Shown: in pieces, positions 6,912 to 15,210 of the stretch
How positions within the stretch are numbered: position 1 is the first letter of the stretch
Layout: each line of letters opens with the position of its first letter
Assembly: GCA_030602585.1 (NCBI GenBank)
Contig: JAUVZJ010000008.1
Location: 1 to 54,850, forward strand
Direction: 5' to 3'
Length of the DNA: 54,850 nt
Origin: Candidatus Methanophagales archaeon
GTDB taxonomy: Archaea > Halobacteriota > Syntropharchaeia > Alkanophagales > Methanospirareceae
The notes under the pieces: model-generated
Database searches by the model: none
What the model was told of the DNA's origin: nothing
The model's input: only the letters and a program-made list of their open reading frames with translations
Program-made: the position numbers and the translations under genes

Positions 6912-8661
6912 GAGGAGCATATTCGTTTTAGAGGAGCAGACGATAGGAAAAATCGCCGCTGGTGAGGTCGTAGATAGACCTGCATCGGTGGTTAAGGAAA
7001 TGATAGAGAATTCCATAGATGCCGGAAGCCGCAGAATGGTTGTGGAGGTGGGTAATGGCGGAAGGGATTATATCAGGATAACAGATGATGGGTGTGGTAT
7101 TTGCGAAGGAGACGTAGAAGTCGCGTTTGAAAAACATGCAACCAGCAAAATAACAAGAATAGAAGACCTGGCATCTTTACAAACGCTTGGATTCCGGGGT
7201 GAGGCGTTGCCAAGCATAGCAGCCGTGTCGAGGATAGAGATGAGCACAAGGCACAGGAGCGAAGATTTTGGCACTCATCTAAAAGTGGAGGGTGGCGTGA
7301 TAAAAGAAAGAAGGAGGATAACCAGAGGGGTCGGCACTACAATAGAAGTCAAAAGCCTGTTTTACAACCTCCCTGCAAGAATCGGCACCATAAAATCGAA
7401 ATCCACCGAACTAAGACACATAGTGGACGTGTGCATAAATTATGCGGTAATCCATCCAGAGATAAAATTTGAGCTCTTTCATGACGAAAAGCCCATAATA
7501 AGCACGTCAGGCAATGAAAAAATGCTGGATGCCATCGTCAATACTTACGGGAGTAGCGTTGCTAAAGAGCTTATCGAGCTAAAAGAGCCGGATTCACCTG
7601 CTTCTTCTCCTCTTATTGACTTCAATATCAACGTCAGCGGCTATATCTCCAAACCTTCTGCATCCTACGGCACAAAAAAACACCTGTTCACGTATGTAAA
7701 CCGGAGGTTTGTAAGGAGCGAACTCATGGACAAAGCGATAAAGAGGGGTTATATGTCTTTGTTACCGAAGCACGCTTATCCCTTTGCCGTTATTTCTCTT
7801 TCTATTGACCCAAACGAAATAAATGTAAATATACATCCAAAGAAGTATGAAATAAGTTTTTACCATACTGATGACGTTTTTCATTTTATAGCGAACTCGG
7901 TGTCCACGACGTTACGTCATGCAGATTTAATTCCCGAGGTTGTTCAGCGAGAAAAAAGTGTAGAAGCAGGTGCTGAAGCTGTTGATCTCTTTGGTCTCCA
8001 GCGAGAGAAAAAAGCGCACGTGAATGTGCAAACTTCTTTTCACGCAGATGTAGCAGAGACCGGCGAAAAGGAAGAAGGTGGCTGTTTGGACATACGTTCT
8101 ACTCCTTTATATCAAGTCCTCGATAGTTATATCATAGCACAGAGTGAAGAGGACGACGTGATTATGATAGATCAGCATGCTGCGGCTGAACGAATAAACT
8201 TCGAGAGGTTGATTAAGAATCATGGTGGAAGAATAGATAAGCAAGCACTTTTAAGACCCTACGTGCCTGAACTCGGTCCACATCAACTGTATTTAATCAG
8301 AGAGAACGAGGAAGCACTTAGAGATATGGGATTCGATATAGAGCGGTTTGGCGAAGACGGTTATATTATAAGGGCGATACCAGTAGTTTTTCACGGTATG
8401 ATTGGCGAGGAGGAGATAACAGAGGTAATAGAGCGGTTAGTGGAGGAAAGTGGAAAAAATGAGGAGCGGATAACGGTTCTGTTCAGCACCGCGGCGTGCA
8501 AAGCAAGTATAAAGGCAGGTGAGAAGTTGTCTTATGAAGGTATGCGGGAGATAGTGGAAGGGTTGAGAAACGCAAAGATTCCTTATACATGCCCGCATGG
8601 AAGACCAACGATGATTCGGTTAAGCCAGAAAGAAATAGAGAAGAGGTTTAAGAGGCGGTAA
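6910..8661 (+). CDS. mutL: DNA mismatch repair protein MutL
   Basis: GHKL ATPase that links MutS mismatch recognition to strand removal. The start is taken as the ATG at 6910 (M-R-S-I-F-V-L-E-E-Q-T-I-G-K-I-A-A-G-E-V-V), giving 583 residues. The upstream TTG at 6892 lies inside a repeat. N-terminal motifs: E-N-S-I-D-A-G, D-D-G-C-G-I and G-F-R-G-E-A-L. The C-terminal domain carries the endonuclease motif D-Q-H-A-A-A-E-R-I-N-F-E (about residue 421, pattern DQHA-x2-E-x4-E), plus A-C-K-A-S-I-K and C-P-H-G-R-P (about 561), so it should be a nicking-type MutL. MutL is scattered in archaea and generally seen as acquired from bacteria. No mutS lies in the window. gatE follows after 42 bases. Confidence 0.96.
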   Translation: MRSIFVLEEQTIGKIAAGEVVDRPASVVKEMIENSIDAGSRRMVVEVGNGGRDYIRITDDGCGICEGDVEVAFEKHATSKITRIEDLASLQTLGFRGEALPSIAAVSRIEMSTRHRSEDFGTHLKVEGGVIKERRRITRGVGTTIEVKSLFYNLPARIGTIKSKSTELRHIVDVCINYAVIHPEIKFELFHDEKPIISTSGNEKMLDAIVNTYGSSVAKELIELKEPDSPASSPLIDFNINVSGYISKPSASYGTKKHLFTYVNRRFVRSELMDKAIKRGYMSLLPKHAYPFAVISLSIDPNEINVNIHPKKYEISFYHTDDVFHFIANSVSTTLRHADLIPEVVQREKSVEAGAEAVDLFGLQREKKAHVNVQTSFHADVAETGEKEEGGCLDIRSTPLYQVLDSYIIAQSEEDDVIMIDQHAAAERINFERLIKNHGGRIDKQALLRPYVPELGPHQLYLIRENEEALRDMGFDIERFGEDGYIIRAIPVVFHGMIGEEEITEVIERLVEESGKNEERITVLFSTAACKASIKAGEKLSYEGMREIVEGLRNAKIPYTCPHGRPTMIRLSQKEIEKRFKRR

Positions 8662-8703
8662 AATACTTATAATAAAAGGGAGCTTGTAAAGCTATAATCA
8701 TCT

Positions 8704-10587
8704 ATGGAAATAGACTACCATAAGATAGGACTGAAAGCAGGCTTGGAAATACACCAGCAGCTCGACACGAGAACCAAACTCTTCTGCAAATGCCCCACCA
8801 CGCTGAGGGAAAAGAAAGAGTCTATCTTTTCCTTTAAACGGTATCTGAGAGCGTCAAAGAGCGAAATGGGCGAAGTGGACGAAGCGGCGCTTGAGGAGGA
8901 GAAATACAGCAGGACATTTATTTATAAAGGATATGACAGCACCTGTTTGGTGGAAAATGACGAAGAACCGCCGAGGGAATTGAACCAAGAAGCCATTGAC
9001 ATTTCCTTAGAAGTAGCACTGCTTTTGAACATGAATCCGGTGGATGAGGTTCATACGATGCGAAAAATTGTGATTGACGGGTCTAACACGTGTGGGTTCC
9101 AGAGAACTGCGTTAGTTGCGACAGATGGTCGGCTCTCGACAGAAGAGGGTCTTGTTAGAGTGGATTTGCTTTGCTTAGAAGAAGATGCGGCACAGAAGAT
9201 AGAAACAGAAGGTAATGCCGTTGGTTATTCCTTAGATCGATTGGGCATACCGCTTGTAGAAATAGGCACTGCTCCTGATATAAAGACGGCAGAGCAGGCG
9301 AGGAAAGTAGCAGAGCAATTAGGCATGATATTGCGTTCCACAGGTAAGGTGAAACGCGGATTAGGAACAATCAGGCAGGACATAAACATTTCGATAGAAG
9401 GCGGCGCTCGTGTGGAGATAAAGGGCGTTCAGAACTTGAGACTGATAGGCGAAATAGTGAAAAACGAAATCGTTCGACAGTTAAAGCTTATAGAGCTAAA
9501 AGATGCGTTGAATAAAAGAGGAGCGAAGGTTGAGCATCGAATTGAGGATTTATCTGTGATATTTGAAGGCACTGCTTCAAAGGTAATAAAAAAATCAGGC
9601 GGGGAAGTGTTTGGGGTATGCCTGCGTGGTTTTTCCGGGATACTCGGGACAGAAATACAACCGGGGAGAAGGTTTGGCAGTGAATTGGCGGATTTCGCAA
9701 CTAAGTACGGTGTGGGTCTGATGCATACCGATGAGCTTCCGGCGTATGGTATAAGCGAGGAAGAGGTAGAGCGTCTGAAGAGAACTTTTGACGCTGCTGA
9801 AGATGATTGCGTGGTAATCGTTGCGGCAGAGCGAGAACGTGCGGAGGTAGCGATGAAAGCAGTGCTGAGAAGGGCTGAGGTAGCGATGCGAGAAATACCA
9901 AAAGAGACGAGAAGAGCGTTGCCAAACGGAAGCAGCGCTTATATGCGACCTCTACCCGGTGCAGCGAGGATGTATCCGGAAACAGACGTGCCGCAGGTAG
10001 ATATAGATGAGCAAAGGCTGAAAGAAATAAAAAGCAAGCTTCCTGAGACTTTTGAGCACCGAAAAGTGAGATATAAGGAAAAGTTCGGCTTAAATGACGA
10101 ACTCGCGGATAAAATCTCCCGGAACGTTAATTTCTCTATTTTTGAACGCATAATGGATTCGTATGAGAACATACCCGCAACGTTAGTGGTCAGAACTCTT
10201 ACGGATACGTTAACAGAGTTGATGCCGGAAGGAATAGAAGTGGAAACGCTGGAAGACCGTCATTTCTTGGATACGTTCGAGCAACTCACGGCGAATGCGT
10301 TTGGGAAGGAAGCAATACCGGATATTTTGAAATTTTTGGCGAACAAGCCTGAGACGAGTGTAGATAAGGCAGTAGAAGAAATCGGGCTTAGTGTGGATAT
10401 GAAGGTGGTAGAGAGGCTTATAGAGGATATAGTGAACTCGAAGACGGATTTTATACGTGAGAAGGGTGCAAGAGCAGTGGGACCGTTGATGGGCGTTGTG
10501 ATGAAGGAATTGCGTGGAAAAGTGGATGGAAAGGTGATAAGTAAATTATTGGCTGAGAAGGTGAAAGAGGTTCTGGAGGGTGGTTAA
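8704..10587 (+). CDS. gatE: Glutamyl-tRNA(Gln) amidotransferase subunit E
   Basis: tRNA-binding and kinase subunit of the archaeal GatDE complex, which converts Glu-tRNA(Gln) to Gln-tRNA(Gln). The N-terminal GatB-like catalytic half starts with G-L-K-A-G-L-E-I-H-Q-Q-L-D-T and includes the block R-Q-D-I-N-I-S-I-E-G-G-A-R-V-E-I-K-G-V-Q-N. An AspRS-like insertion specific to GatE lies around residues 280-410 (R-P-L-P-G-A-A-R-M-Y-P-E-T-D-V-P near 420 closes it). The C-terminal YqeY-like helical tail ends in V-M-K-E-L-R-G-K-V-D-G. The 627-residue length fits GatE and is too long for GatB. The partner gatD is outside the window. Confidence 0.97.
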   Translation: MEIDYHKIGLKAGLEIHQQLDTRTKLFCKCPTTLREKKESIFSFKRYLRASKSEMGEVDEAALEEEKYSRTFIYKGYDSTCLVENDEEPPRELNQEAIDISLEVALLLNMNPVDEVHTMRKIVIDGSNTCGFQRTALVATDGRLSTEEGLVRVDLLCLEEDAAQKIETEGNAVGYSLDRLGIPLVEIGTAPDIKTAEQARKVAEQLGMILRSTGKVKRGLGTIRQDINISIEGGARVEIKGVQNLRLIGEIVKNEIVRQLKLIELKDALNKRGAKVEHRIEDLSVIFEGTASKVIKKSGGEVFGVCLRGFSGILGTEIQPGRRFGSELADFATKYGVGLMHTDELPAYGISEEEVERLKRTFDAAEDDCVVIVAAERERAEVAMKAVLRRAEVAMREIPKETRRALPNGSSAYMRPLPGAARMYPETDVPQVDIDEQRLKEIKSKLPETFEHRKVRYKEKFGLNDELADKISRNVNFSIFERIMDSYENIPATLVVRTLTDTLTELMPEGIEVETLEDRHFLDTFEQLTANAFGKEAIPDILKFLANKPETSVDKAVEEIGLSVDMKVVERLIEDIVNSKTDFIREKGARAVGPLMGVVMKELRGKVDGKVISKLLAEKVKEVLEGG

Positions 10588-10602
10588 ATAAAGAAGAAGT
10601 TA

Positions 10603-10662
10603 TCAATAATCCTGAATGCTCTCCAGGTCCAAGAGAGCTGGTTTAGTCCACTCAAGCTTCAT
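10603..10662 (-). pseudogene. ParE/RelE-like toxin cut down to 19 residues
   Basis: The ATG (10662-10660) overlaps the TGA of the antitoxin gene in an ATGA arrangement, the usual coupling in RelBE/ParDE modules. The peptide MKLEWTKPALLDLESIQDY matches the first strand and helix of RelE/ParE toxins (x-W-T-x-x-A-x-x-D-L-E-x-I-x-D-Y). It then meets TGA (10605-10603), with gatE ending only 16 bases further on. The catalytic part is gone, so this is a toxin remnant. Confidence 0.6.
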
Positions 10663-10853
10663 TGTGAAAGAAGTCTCTTTTTAACTTCCTCGTGAGAGAT
10701 AACCTGCCCTTCTTCAGCAGCTTTCAAAGCAACTGCTAATTTCTTCTTAACATACAATTCATACATAAGGTCATCCCATGTTGCATGTTCTGGCAATTTG
10801 TCAATGAGTTTCTTTGCTTCTTCTTTAACGATACTCATGGCTTTTTTATCCAC
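10659..10853 (-). CDS. Antitoxin-like small protein
   Basis: 64 residues: a lysine-rich helical N-terminus, then L-P-E-H-A-T-W-D-D-L-M-Y-E-L-Y-V-K-K-K-L and E-E-G-Q-V-I-S-H-E-E-V-K-K-R. The W-D-D-L-M-Y-E-L-Y-V and G-x-V-x-S-H-E-E-V-K-K-R blocks are characteristic of small antitoxins paired with RelE/ParE toxins in archaea and bacteria. The toxin gene directly downstream survives only as 19 codons, so this is an orphan antitoxin. It may still regulate its own promoter or neutralise related toxins elsewhere. Confidence 0.7.
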   Translation of the reverse strand: MDKKAMSIVKEEAKKLIDKLPEHATWDDLMYELYVKKKLAVALKAAEEGQVISHEEVKKRLLSQ

Positions 10854-11085
10854 CTATAATTTATTTTTGGCACCAGTCCATAAAAACTTTCCGGTTCTTG
10901 CGAGTACAAGTTGTGCTGGTGTAATTCCAACAGTAAAACTTCATCGGGCTTTTTGCTTTGTTTCACGAATAGAGCTTTTATATCCAATATTTCTCTACCC
11001 AAGTATAGGGAAAAGGTGTTGCTCGGTGAGGTGGCGGAAGCGGTGGAAGAAATTATTTAATTAACTTTCTCCTAAATATATTCCC
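10854..11085. other. Intergenic stretch with possible decayed coding remnant
   Basis: Between the antitoxin and the Nudix gene. On the minus strand a short open stretch spans about 10851-10939. It ends in T-P-A-Q-L-V-L-A-R-T-G-K-F-L-W-T-G-A and a TAG, and looks protein-like, but is closed by a stop upstream and has no start. Nothing else was recognised. Confidence 0.25.
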
Positions 11086-11601
11086 ATGAAAGAAGAGAAG
11101 ACAATCGAAAGTAAGCAGATATACAAAGGAAAAGTTATTCAGTTAAGGGTTGATACAGTTTCATTGCCGGATGGCAGGACAAAAATGCGTGAAATTGTCG
11201 TTCATCCCGGTGCGGCAGCTATTGTTCCTTTGATGAACGAAGGTGAAGAGGTATTGTTAGTGGAGCAATACCGAAAAGCTGTTAGCAGTCCAACTTTAGA
11301 GATACCCGCAGGCACACTTGAAGAAGGCGAGTCGCCAGAAGAGTGTGCTAAACGGGAACTAATCGAGGAGACCGGTTTTCAAGCTTTAAAATCGGATAAG
11401 CTGATAGAATATTACCCCTCGCCGGGTTTTAGTAGCGAGATAATACACATCTTCAAAGCAAGTGGGCTGAAGAAAGTTTCTGATGCCGAAGCGGAACTTT
11501 CGATAACGTTTGTGCCGTTGGATGAGTTATTAGCCATGATAAAGAGGGGTGAGATAAAAGATAGTAAGACAGTAATTGGTGTGCTGATGATTGCGAGATA
11601 G
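11086..11601 (+). CDS. Nudix hydrolase, ADP-ribose pyrophosphatase-like
   Basis: 171 residues. The Nudix box is complete at about residues 74-96: G-T-L-E-E-G-E-S-P-E-E-C-A-K-R-E-L-I-E-E-T-G-F fits GX5EX7REUXEEXGU. The sequence before it (V-L-L-V-E-Q-Y-R-K-A-V...L-E-I-P-A-G-T-L) and the proline-containing segment after it (Y-Y-P-S-P-G-F-S-S-E) are typical of ADP-ribose/ADP-sugar pyrophosphatases, which cleave ADP-ribose to AMP and ribose 5-phosphate. It is cytoplasmic. The next gene starts 5 bases after the stop, so they are co-transcribed. Confidence 0.9.
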   Translation: MKEEKTIESKQIYKGKVIQLRVDTVSLPDGRTKMREIVVHPGAAAIVPLMNEGEEVLLVEQYRKAVSSPTLEIPAGTLEEGESPEECAKRELIEETGFQALKSDKLIEYYPSPGFSSEIIHIFKASGLKKVSDAEAELSITFVPLDELLAMIKRGEIKDSKTVIGVLMIAR

Positions 11602-11605
11602 AAAA

Positions 11606-11902
11606 ATGGATGATGAAATAGAGATAAGCGTTCATTTATGGTGGGAACATAGGATAAGAAAGGTAACGATAAAAAAGGGTGAAACGTCGGTTGCAATATG
11701 GTTTAGAAACTTTGGATATATCGCCCTTAGTGATGAAAAAACGCAAAACATTTTTGCCGGGATAATAAAGGGCTTATTGGGAATAAAAGAAGAAATTCCT
11801 GAGGTGCATCTTACAGTTAAAAGGGATGGAAAGGAAAAAGATCTTGTAATAAATAAAGGAGAAAACTTAGAAGAGCTCGTTAGAAAGACATTTATTGAAT
11901 AA
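11606..11902 (+). CDS. Small conserved-looking protein of unknown function
   Basis: 98 residues from the ATG at 11606 (M-D-D-E-I-E-I-S-V-H-L-W-W-E-H-R). A TTG at 11591 in frame would overlap the Nudix gene and is less likely. No signal peptide, membrane segment or metal motif. The end (V-I-N-K-G-E-N-L-E-E-L-V-R-K-T-F-I-E) and alternating pattern suggest a compact alpha-beta fold. It lies between the Nudix gene (5 bases) and a GT2 glycosyltransferase (15 bases), so the three form an operon. I do not recognise a family. Confidence 0.7.
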   Translation: MDDEIEISVHLWWEHRIRKVTIKKGETSVAIWFRNFGYIALSDEKTQNIFAGIIKGLLGIKEEIPEVHLTVKRDGKEKDLVINKGENLEELVRKTFIE

Positions 11903-11917
11903 CACTTGAATCAAAAA

Positions 11918-12667
11918 ATGCATGAAGAAGAGGAAAAGAAAAAGGAAGAGGCAGAAGAAAAAATAGAAATATCAGTTGTGCTCCCGGCGCATAACGAAGC
12001 TGGAAGGATAGAGGATGCGGTGAAGCAGACGAAGAAAGCGTTAGCCGATGTCTCCTCCTCTTATGAGATAATCATTGCAGAAGACGGAAGCACTGACGGC
12101 ACGGCAGAAATAGCGAGTCGAATAGCATCCGAAGACCCTTTCGTCAGGTTTATGCACAGCGAATCGAGATTAGGCAGAGGGAAAGCGCTTAATCACGCTT
12201 TTAAACTCGCCAAAGGTGAAATTTTAGTTTATATGGATGCTGACCTCTCCACAGATTTGATATATTTAAAGCCATTAATAGAAGCGATAGAAAAAGAGAA
12301 ATACGAGTTCGCAACCGGGTCGAGAATGAAGAAGGGAAAGGAAGTGAAGAGGTCTTTTAAGCGCGCTGCGATGAGTAAGGTTTTCAATTTCATCGTGCGA
12401 AAAATTCTGAGGTCCGGGATAAGCGACCATCAATGCGGGTTCAAGTCCTTCCGAAAAGATGCCTTAATGCGTATCCTGAACGAAATAAAGGATGAGCACT
12501 GGTTCTGGGATACTGAGATGCTTGTGCGAGCACAAAGGAAGGGCTATAAAATCAAGGAGATACCGGTGAGATGGGAGGATAAAGGCGGTGCAGGAACAAA
12601 AGTGAAAGTTTTCAGTGATGGAACTGCAATGTTCTCTAAAATAATAAAGTTGCGTTTTGAAATATGA
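11918..12667 (+). CDS. Family 2 glycosyltransferase, dolichyl-phosphate hexose synthase type
   Basis: Probably transfers a sugar from a nucleotide sugar to dolichyl phosphate on the cytoplasmic membrane face, feeding protein N-glycosylation or S-layer sugars. The GT-A core shows S-V-V-L-P-A-H-N-E-A-G-R-I, then A-E-D-G-S-T-D-G-T-A-E, the metal motif M-D-A-D-L-S-T-D (about residues 105-112), and G-S-R...D-H-Q-C-G-F-K-S-F and W-F-W-D-T-E-M-L of Dpm1/DPG-synthase-like enzymes. 249 residues without C-terminal membrane helices. The ATG at 11918 is preferred over the TTG at 11906. The Glu/Lys-rich first 18 residues are unusual. The many N-x-S/T sites in the surface proteins of this window make a glycosylation role plausible. 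Confidence 0.88.
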   Translation: MHEEEEKKKEEAEEKIEISVVLPAHNEAGRIEDAVKQTKKALADVSSSYEIIIAEDGSTDGTAEIASRIASEDPFVRFMHSESRLGRGKALNHAFKLAKGEILVYMDADLSTDLIYLKPLIEAIEKEKYEFATGSRMKKGKEVKRSFKRAAMSKVFNFIVRKILRSGISDHQCGFKSFRKDALMRILNEIKDEHWFWDTEMLVRAQRKGYKIKEIPVRWEDKGGAGTKVKVFSDGTAMFSKIIKLRFEI

Positions 12668-12834
12668 ATAAACACTCCAATTTTTATACCACTAATTCAA
12701 ACTAAAATATAGACTAATAATAAAAATTTTTTAAACTCCGTTTAATTCTTGAACAAAATATTATCCTTTAGTTAACTATATATATTTCCTTTTTGAATCT
12801 ATTATGTTAGAGATTTAAAAGGAGCGGATAGAAT
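12668..12834 (+). promoter_or_regulatory. Intergenic promoter region for the response regulator
   Basis: AT-rich 167-base gap. A TATA-box-like run (TATATATATTT, 12777-12787) lies about 50 bases before the ATG at 12835, predicting a transcript start near 12807. AAAAGGAG (12817-12824) serves as SD with a 10-base spacing. No gene is seen here. Confidence 0.5.
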
Positions 12835-13302
12835 ATGGGATGCTTATTAAACCCTATGCGGATACGTGTCTTGCATGTGGACGACGAACCAGAGGTATTG
12901 GAGTTAACACAGATATTCCTGAGAAGGGAAGGCGAATTTGAAATCACCAGTGTGGATTCCGCAGAAGAAGCGTTGACTAAACTCGAAAAAGGACGCTTTG
13001 ACGTGATTATCTCTGATTGCAGGATGCCGGGAATGGATGGACTCGAATTTCTGGAAGAAGTGAGAGAAACCATGGGCAGCATCCCTTTTGTTTTCTTCAG
13101 CGGGATAGAGGACCCGGAAGTTATAGAGGCAGCCTGGAAGAAAGGCGCGAACAGATACATTATGAAGAATGGGAATCCCACCTTTACGTGGAAGGAATTG
13201 GCACAAGCCGTGCGAGAGTTGATGATGGGGGAAAAAGAAGTGGAACTGCAGCGTGAAGAAGAGGAAATAGTTATCGGAAGTCGTTCTGGGATGAGAATCT
13301 GA
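12835..13302 (+). CDS. Response regulator receiver protein (CheY-like)
   Basis: 155 residues, a single receiver domain. The acidic pocket D16-D17, phospho-acceptor D61 (I-I-S-D-C-R-M-P-G-M-D-G), S89 in V-F-F-S-G and K111 in Y-I-M-K-N-G are all present, so it should be phosphorylatable. The C-terminal 25 residues are Glu-rich and carry no DNA-binding domain, so output is through protein contacts. A promoter and good SD precede it. It lies upstream of a winged-helix/KaiC pair and 3.5 kb from a membrane histidine kinase on the same strand, its likely partner. Confidence 0.92.
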   Translation: MGCLLNPMRIRVLHVDDEPEVLELTQIFLRREGEFEITSVDSAEEALTKLEKGRFDVIISDCRMPGMDGLEFLEEVRETMGSIPFVFFSGIEDPEVIEAAWKKGANRYIMKNGNPTFTWKELAQAVRELMMGEKEVELQREEEEIVIGSRSGMRI

Positions 13303-13464
13303 AAACACGGGCACGGGGAGTAATGGTGAACAAAAAATAACAATAGAAGAAAGTTATACTATATACAATAATAATATGGAAAAAAATATACCATATGCAC
13401 AATAAAAAGATGAAATGTAGAAAAGTATATTATAGATGAGAGAGTTATGGATGAGAGAGGGTAA
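13303..13464. promoter_or_regulatory. Promoter/operator region of the wHTH-KaiC pair
   Basis: Contains a TATA-like stretch (TATACTATATAC, about 13355-13366) and the palindrome ATATGG-N11-CCATAT (13374-13379 and 13391-13396). That palindrome could be an operator for the winged-helix protein encoded just downstream. Confidence 0.4.
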
Positions 13465-13848
13465 ATGCTCTGGCGAGAGAAACATCTGCTCGGAATCCTC
13501 GAGGATGGGAAATTAAGCACAACAGAAGTGGTTGAACGAGCATGTATGAGTAAAGCGACCGCTTTGAAATATCTCGAGGGTCTTAAAGGCATGGGATTAG
13601 TCAATTGCGAGAAGATAGGTCCTACAAAGCTCTGGTCCCTGGCAAAGGAAGCGGAAGAGGAAGTCAGAGTCGAAAACGAAGAAAAGACCAACCCTCAAGT
13701 TGAGCAAAAGAGGGTAGAAGAATGTATATCTGTGGACAGAAGGATATTCAAGCTACTTGACAAGTTTGAGAGCGTTACAGGTAAACGTTTTGAGATTTTG
13801 ATAGACCAAACCGGGATAAAATTGAATATACAAGGGGTGGAAACATGA
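13465..13848 (+). CDS. Winged-helix DNA-binding protein linked to a KaiC-like ATPase
   Basis: 127 residues. An N-terminal winged helix covers about residues 1-60: L-L-G-I-L-E-D-G-K-L-S-T-T-E-V-V, C-M-S-K-A-T-A-L-K-Y-L as recognition helix, and G-P-T-K-L-W-S-L as wing. A charged linker (E-V-R-V-E-N-E-E-K-T-N) leads to a small C-terminal domain (R-I-F-K-L-L-D-K-F-E-S-V-T-G-K-R-F). The TGA overlaps the ATG of the KaiC-like gene by 4 bases, so the two are translationally coupled and probably interact. An upstream palindrome (13374-13396) suggests autoregulation. Confidence 0.8.
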   Translation: MLWREKHLLGILEDGKLSTTEVVERACMSKATALKYLEGLKGMGLVNCEKIGPTKLWSLAKEAEEEVRVENEEKTNPQVEQKRVEECISVDRRIFKLLDKFESVTGKRFEILIDQTGIKLNIQGVET

Positions 13849-15155
13849 AAAAGATAATGAGTTCCGGAGTGGTTGGGTTAGATGAGATTCTCGGTGGCGG
13901 GTTTGTATGCCCTTCCACTATACTTATTGCAGGTGGTGTTGGCACGGGAAAGACCACGCTCGCGCTACAAAGCCTGTTTAACGCCGCACGGAATAAAGAG
14001 CAGTGTTTATTCATTGCTTCCGTTTCAGAACCTGTAACCTCAATAAATAACTATCTCGCTTCTTTTTCCTTTTTCGACCCTGACTGTAAAAACATGCATT
14101 TCGTTGACGCCGGCGAACTGTTAATGGAGAAGAAGGATGTCTTTGGTATCCTGAAGGAAAATATCGAATCCATCAAGCCAGATAGGGTGGTTATTGACTC
14201 GTTCATCAGCCTTGCGGATAGGGATAAAAACGCCTTGTATGCGCTATTCACTTACGTGAAAAGAAAAAATCTCCTGTTGCTCCTGACAGACGTGTTCACG
14301 GAGGAAACCCTGAACGAACATTACATCGCTCCTTTAGTTGATGGTGTCATATTTCTTTCGATGGAAGAGGGGAGGAGATGGATAAGTGTGCTTAAGTTAA
14401 GGGGGCAGGACATTTCGATAAAAAGGCATGCTTTCAAATTCTCCACCGCGGGGATAGAGGTGTTTCCGAAATTGAAATTGGAATTAGAGGCGAAAGTGAG
14501 TGATAAAAAAATCAGTCTAGGTGTCAAAGGCATAGGGCAAATACTGGGCGAAGGGGTATTGGAGGGCAGTGCTATCCTCGTAGCAGGCGAGATAGGTGCG
14601 GGAAAGTCTCTTGTCGGTTTCCATTTCATCCAGGAGGGCGCGACGAAAGGTGAAAAAAGTTTGTTTATTTCGTTGGATGAAAACTTAGCTACCGTCAGCA
14701 GAAACGCCAAACGGTTCGGCTTTGACCCCAAATCACTGGTAGATAAGGGTTTGGTCAGTGCTTTATACGCACCTGTGGTTGATTTGGTCCCGGATGAGCA
14801 CATGGTAAAACTAAAAGAAGCGCTTGAAGGCGTGAATCGCCTGGTTATAGACGGTGTATCAAGCTATCAGTCTGCATTCGACTCTACAGGTGAATACAAA
14901 AATTTCTTATTCACGCTCATATCGCTGTGCAAGGGCAAGGGCATAACTTCGGTTTTTACCACGGATACAAACCCGGGGGAGTATTATCCGGCTGACATAG
15001 CGCATTTAATGGACGGCATAATAATACTGTCAAGCGCGGAGGAGATGGGCGTGAGGCGCAGGTATATAGAGGCGATCAAGATGAGAGGAAGTCCATACAC
15101 TACCGGTAAGAAACTTATGGATATGACGTCTCGGGGGCTTGAGATTAGCCCGTAA
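13845..15155 (+). CDS. KaiC-like RecA-superfamily ATPase with two KaiC domains
   Basis: 436 residues in two tandem RecA-like modules. The first has Walker A G-G-V-G-T-G-K-T (residues 30-37) and R-V-V-I-D-S-F as Walker B. The second opens with G-I-G-Q-I-L-G-E-G-V-L-E-G and has Walker A G-E-I-G-A-G-K-S near residue 246 and R-L-V-I-D-G-V-S-S-Y-Q-S. Each module starts with the KaiC-type G-x-x-x-L-D/G-x-I-L-G-G-G block. Archaeal KaiC-like proteins act as ATP-dependent scaffolds in signalling, for example with motility or two-component proteins. Coupling to a winged helix and closeness to a receiver and a histidine kinase support a signalling role. It ends in a strong hairpin shared with the convergent ATPase gene. 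Confidence 0.9.
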   Translation: MKKIMSSGVVGLDEILGGGFVCPSTILIAGGVGTGKTTLALQSLFNAARNKEQCLFIASVSEPVTSINNYLASFSFFDPDCKNMHFVDAGELLMEKKDVFGILKENIESIKPDRVVIDSFISLADRDKNALYALFTYVKRKNLLLLLTDVFTEETLNEHYIAPLVDGVIFLSMEEGRRWISVLKLRGQDISIKRHAFKFSTAGIEVFPKLKLELEAKVSDKKISLGVKGIGQILGEGVLEGSAILVAGEIGAGKSLVGFHFIQEGATKGEKSLFISLDENLATVSRNAKRFGFDPKSLVDKGLVSALYAPVVDLVPDEHMVKLKEALEGVNRLVIDGVSSYQSAFDSTGEYKNFLFTLISLCKGKGITSVFTTDTNPGEYYPADIAHLMDGIIILSSAEEMGVRRRYIEAIKMRGSPYTTGKKLMDMTSRGLEISP

Positions 15156-15184
15156 TTACTCAATATCCAGGGCTTTGAGTAATT
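15154..15184. terminator. Bidirectional terminator-like hairpin
   Basis: Perfect ten-base arms AATTACTCAA (15154-15163) and TTGAGTAATT (15175-15184) around an 11-base loop, between the convergent KaiC-like and AAA ATPase genes. It overlaps the KaiC stop codon. It could end or protect both transcripts. Confidence 0.55.
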
Positions 15185-15210
15185 AAATGCAGAATAGCGA
15201 AGCGTTTTGA

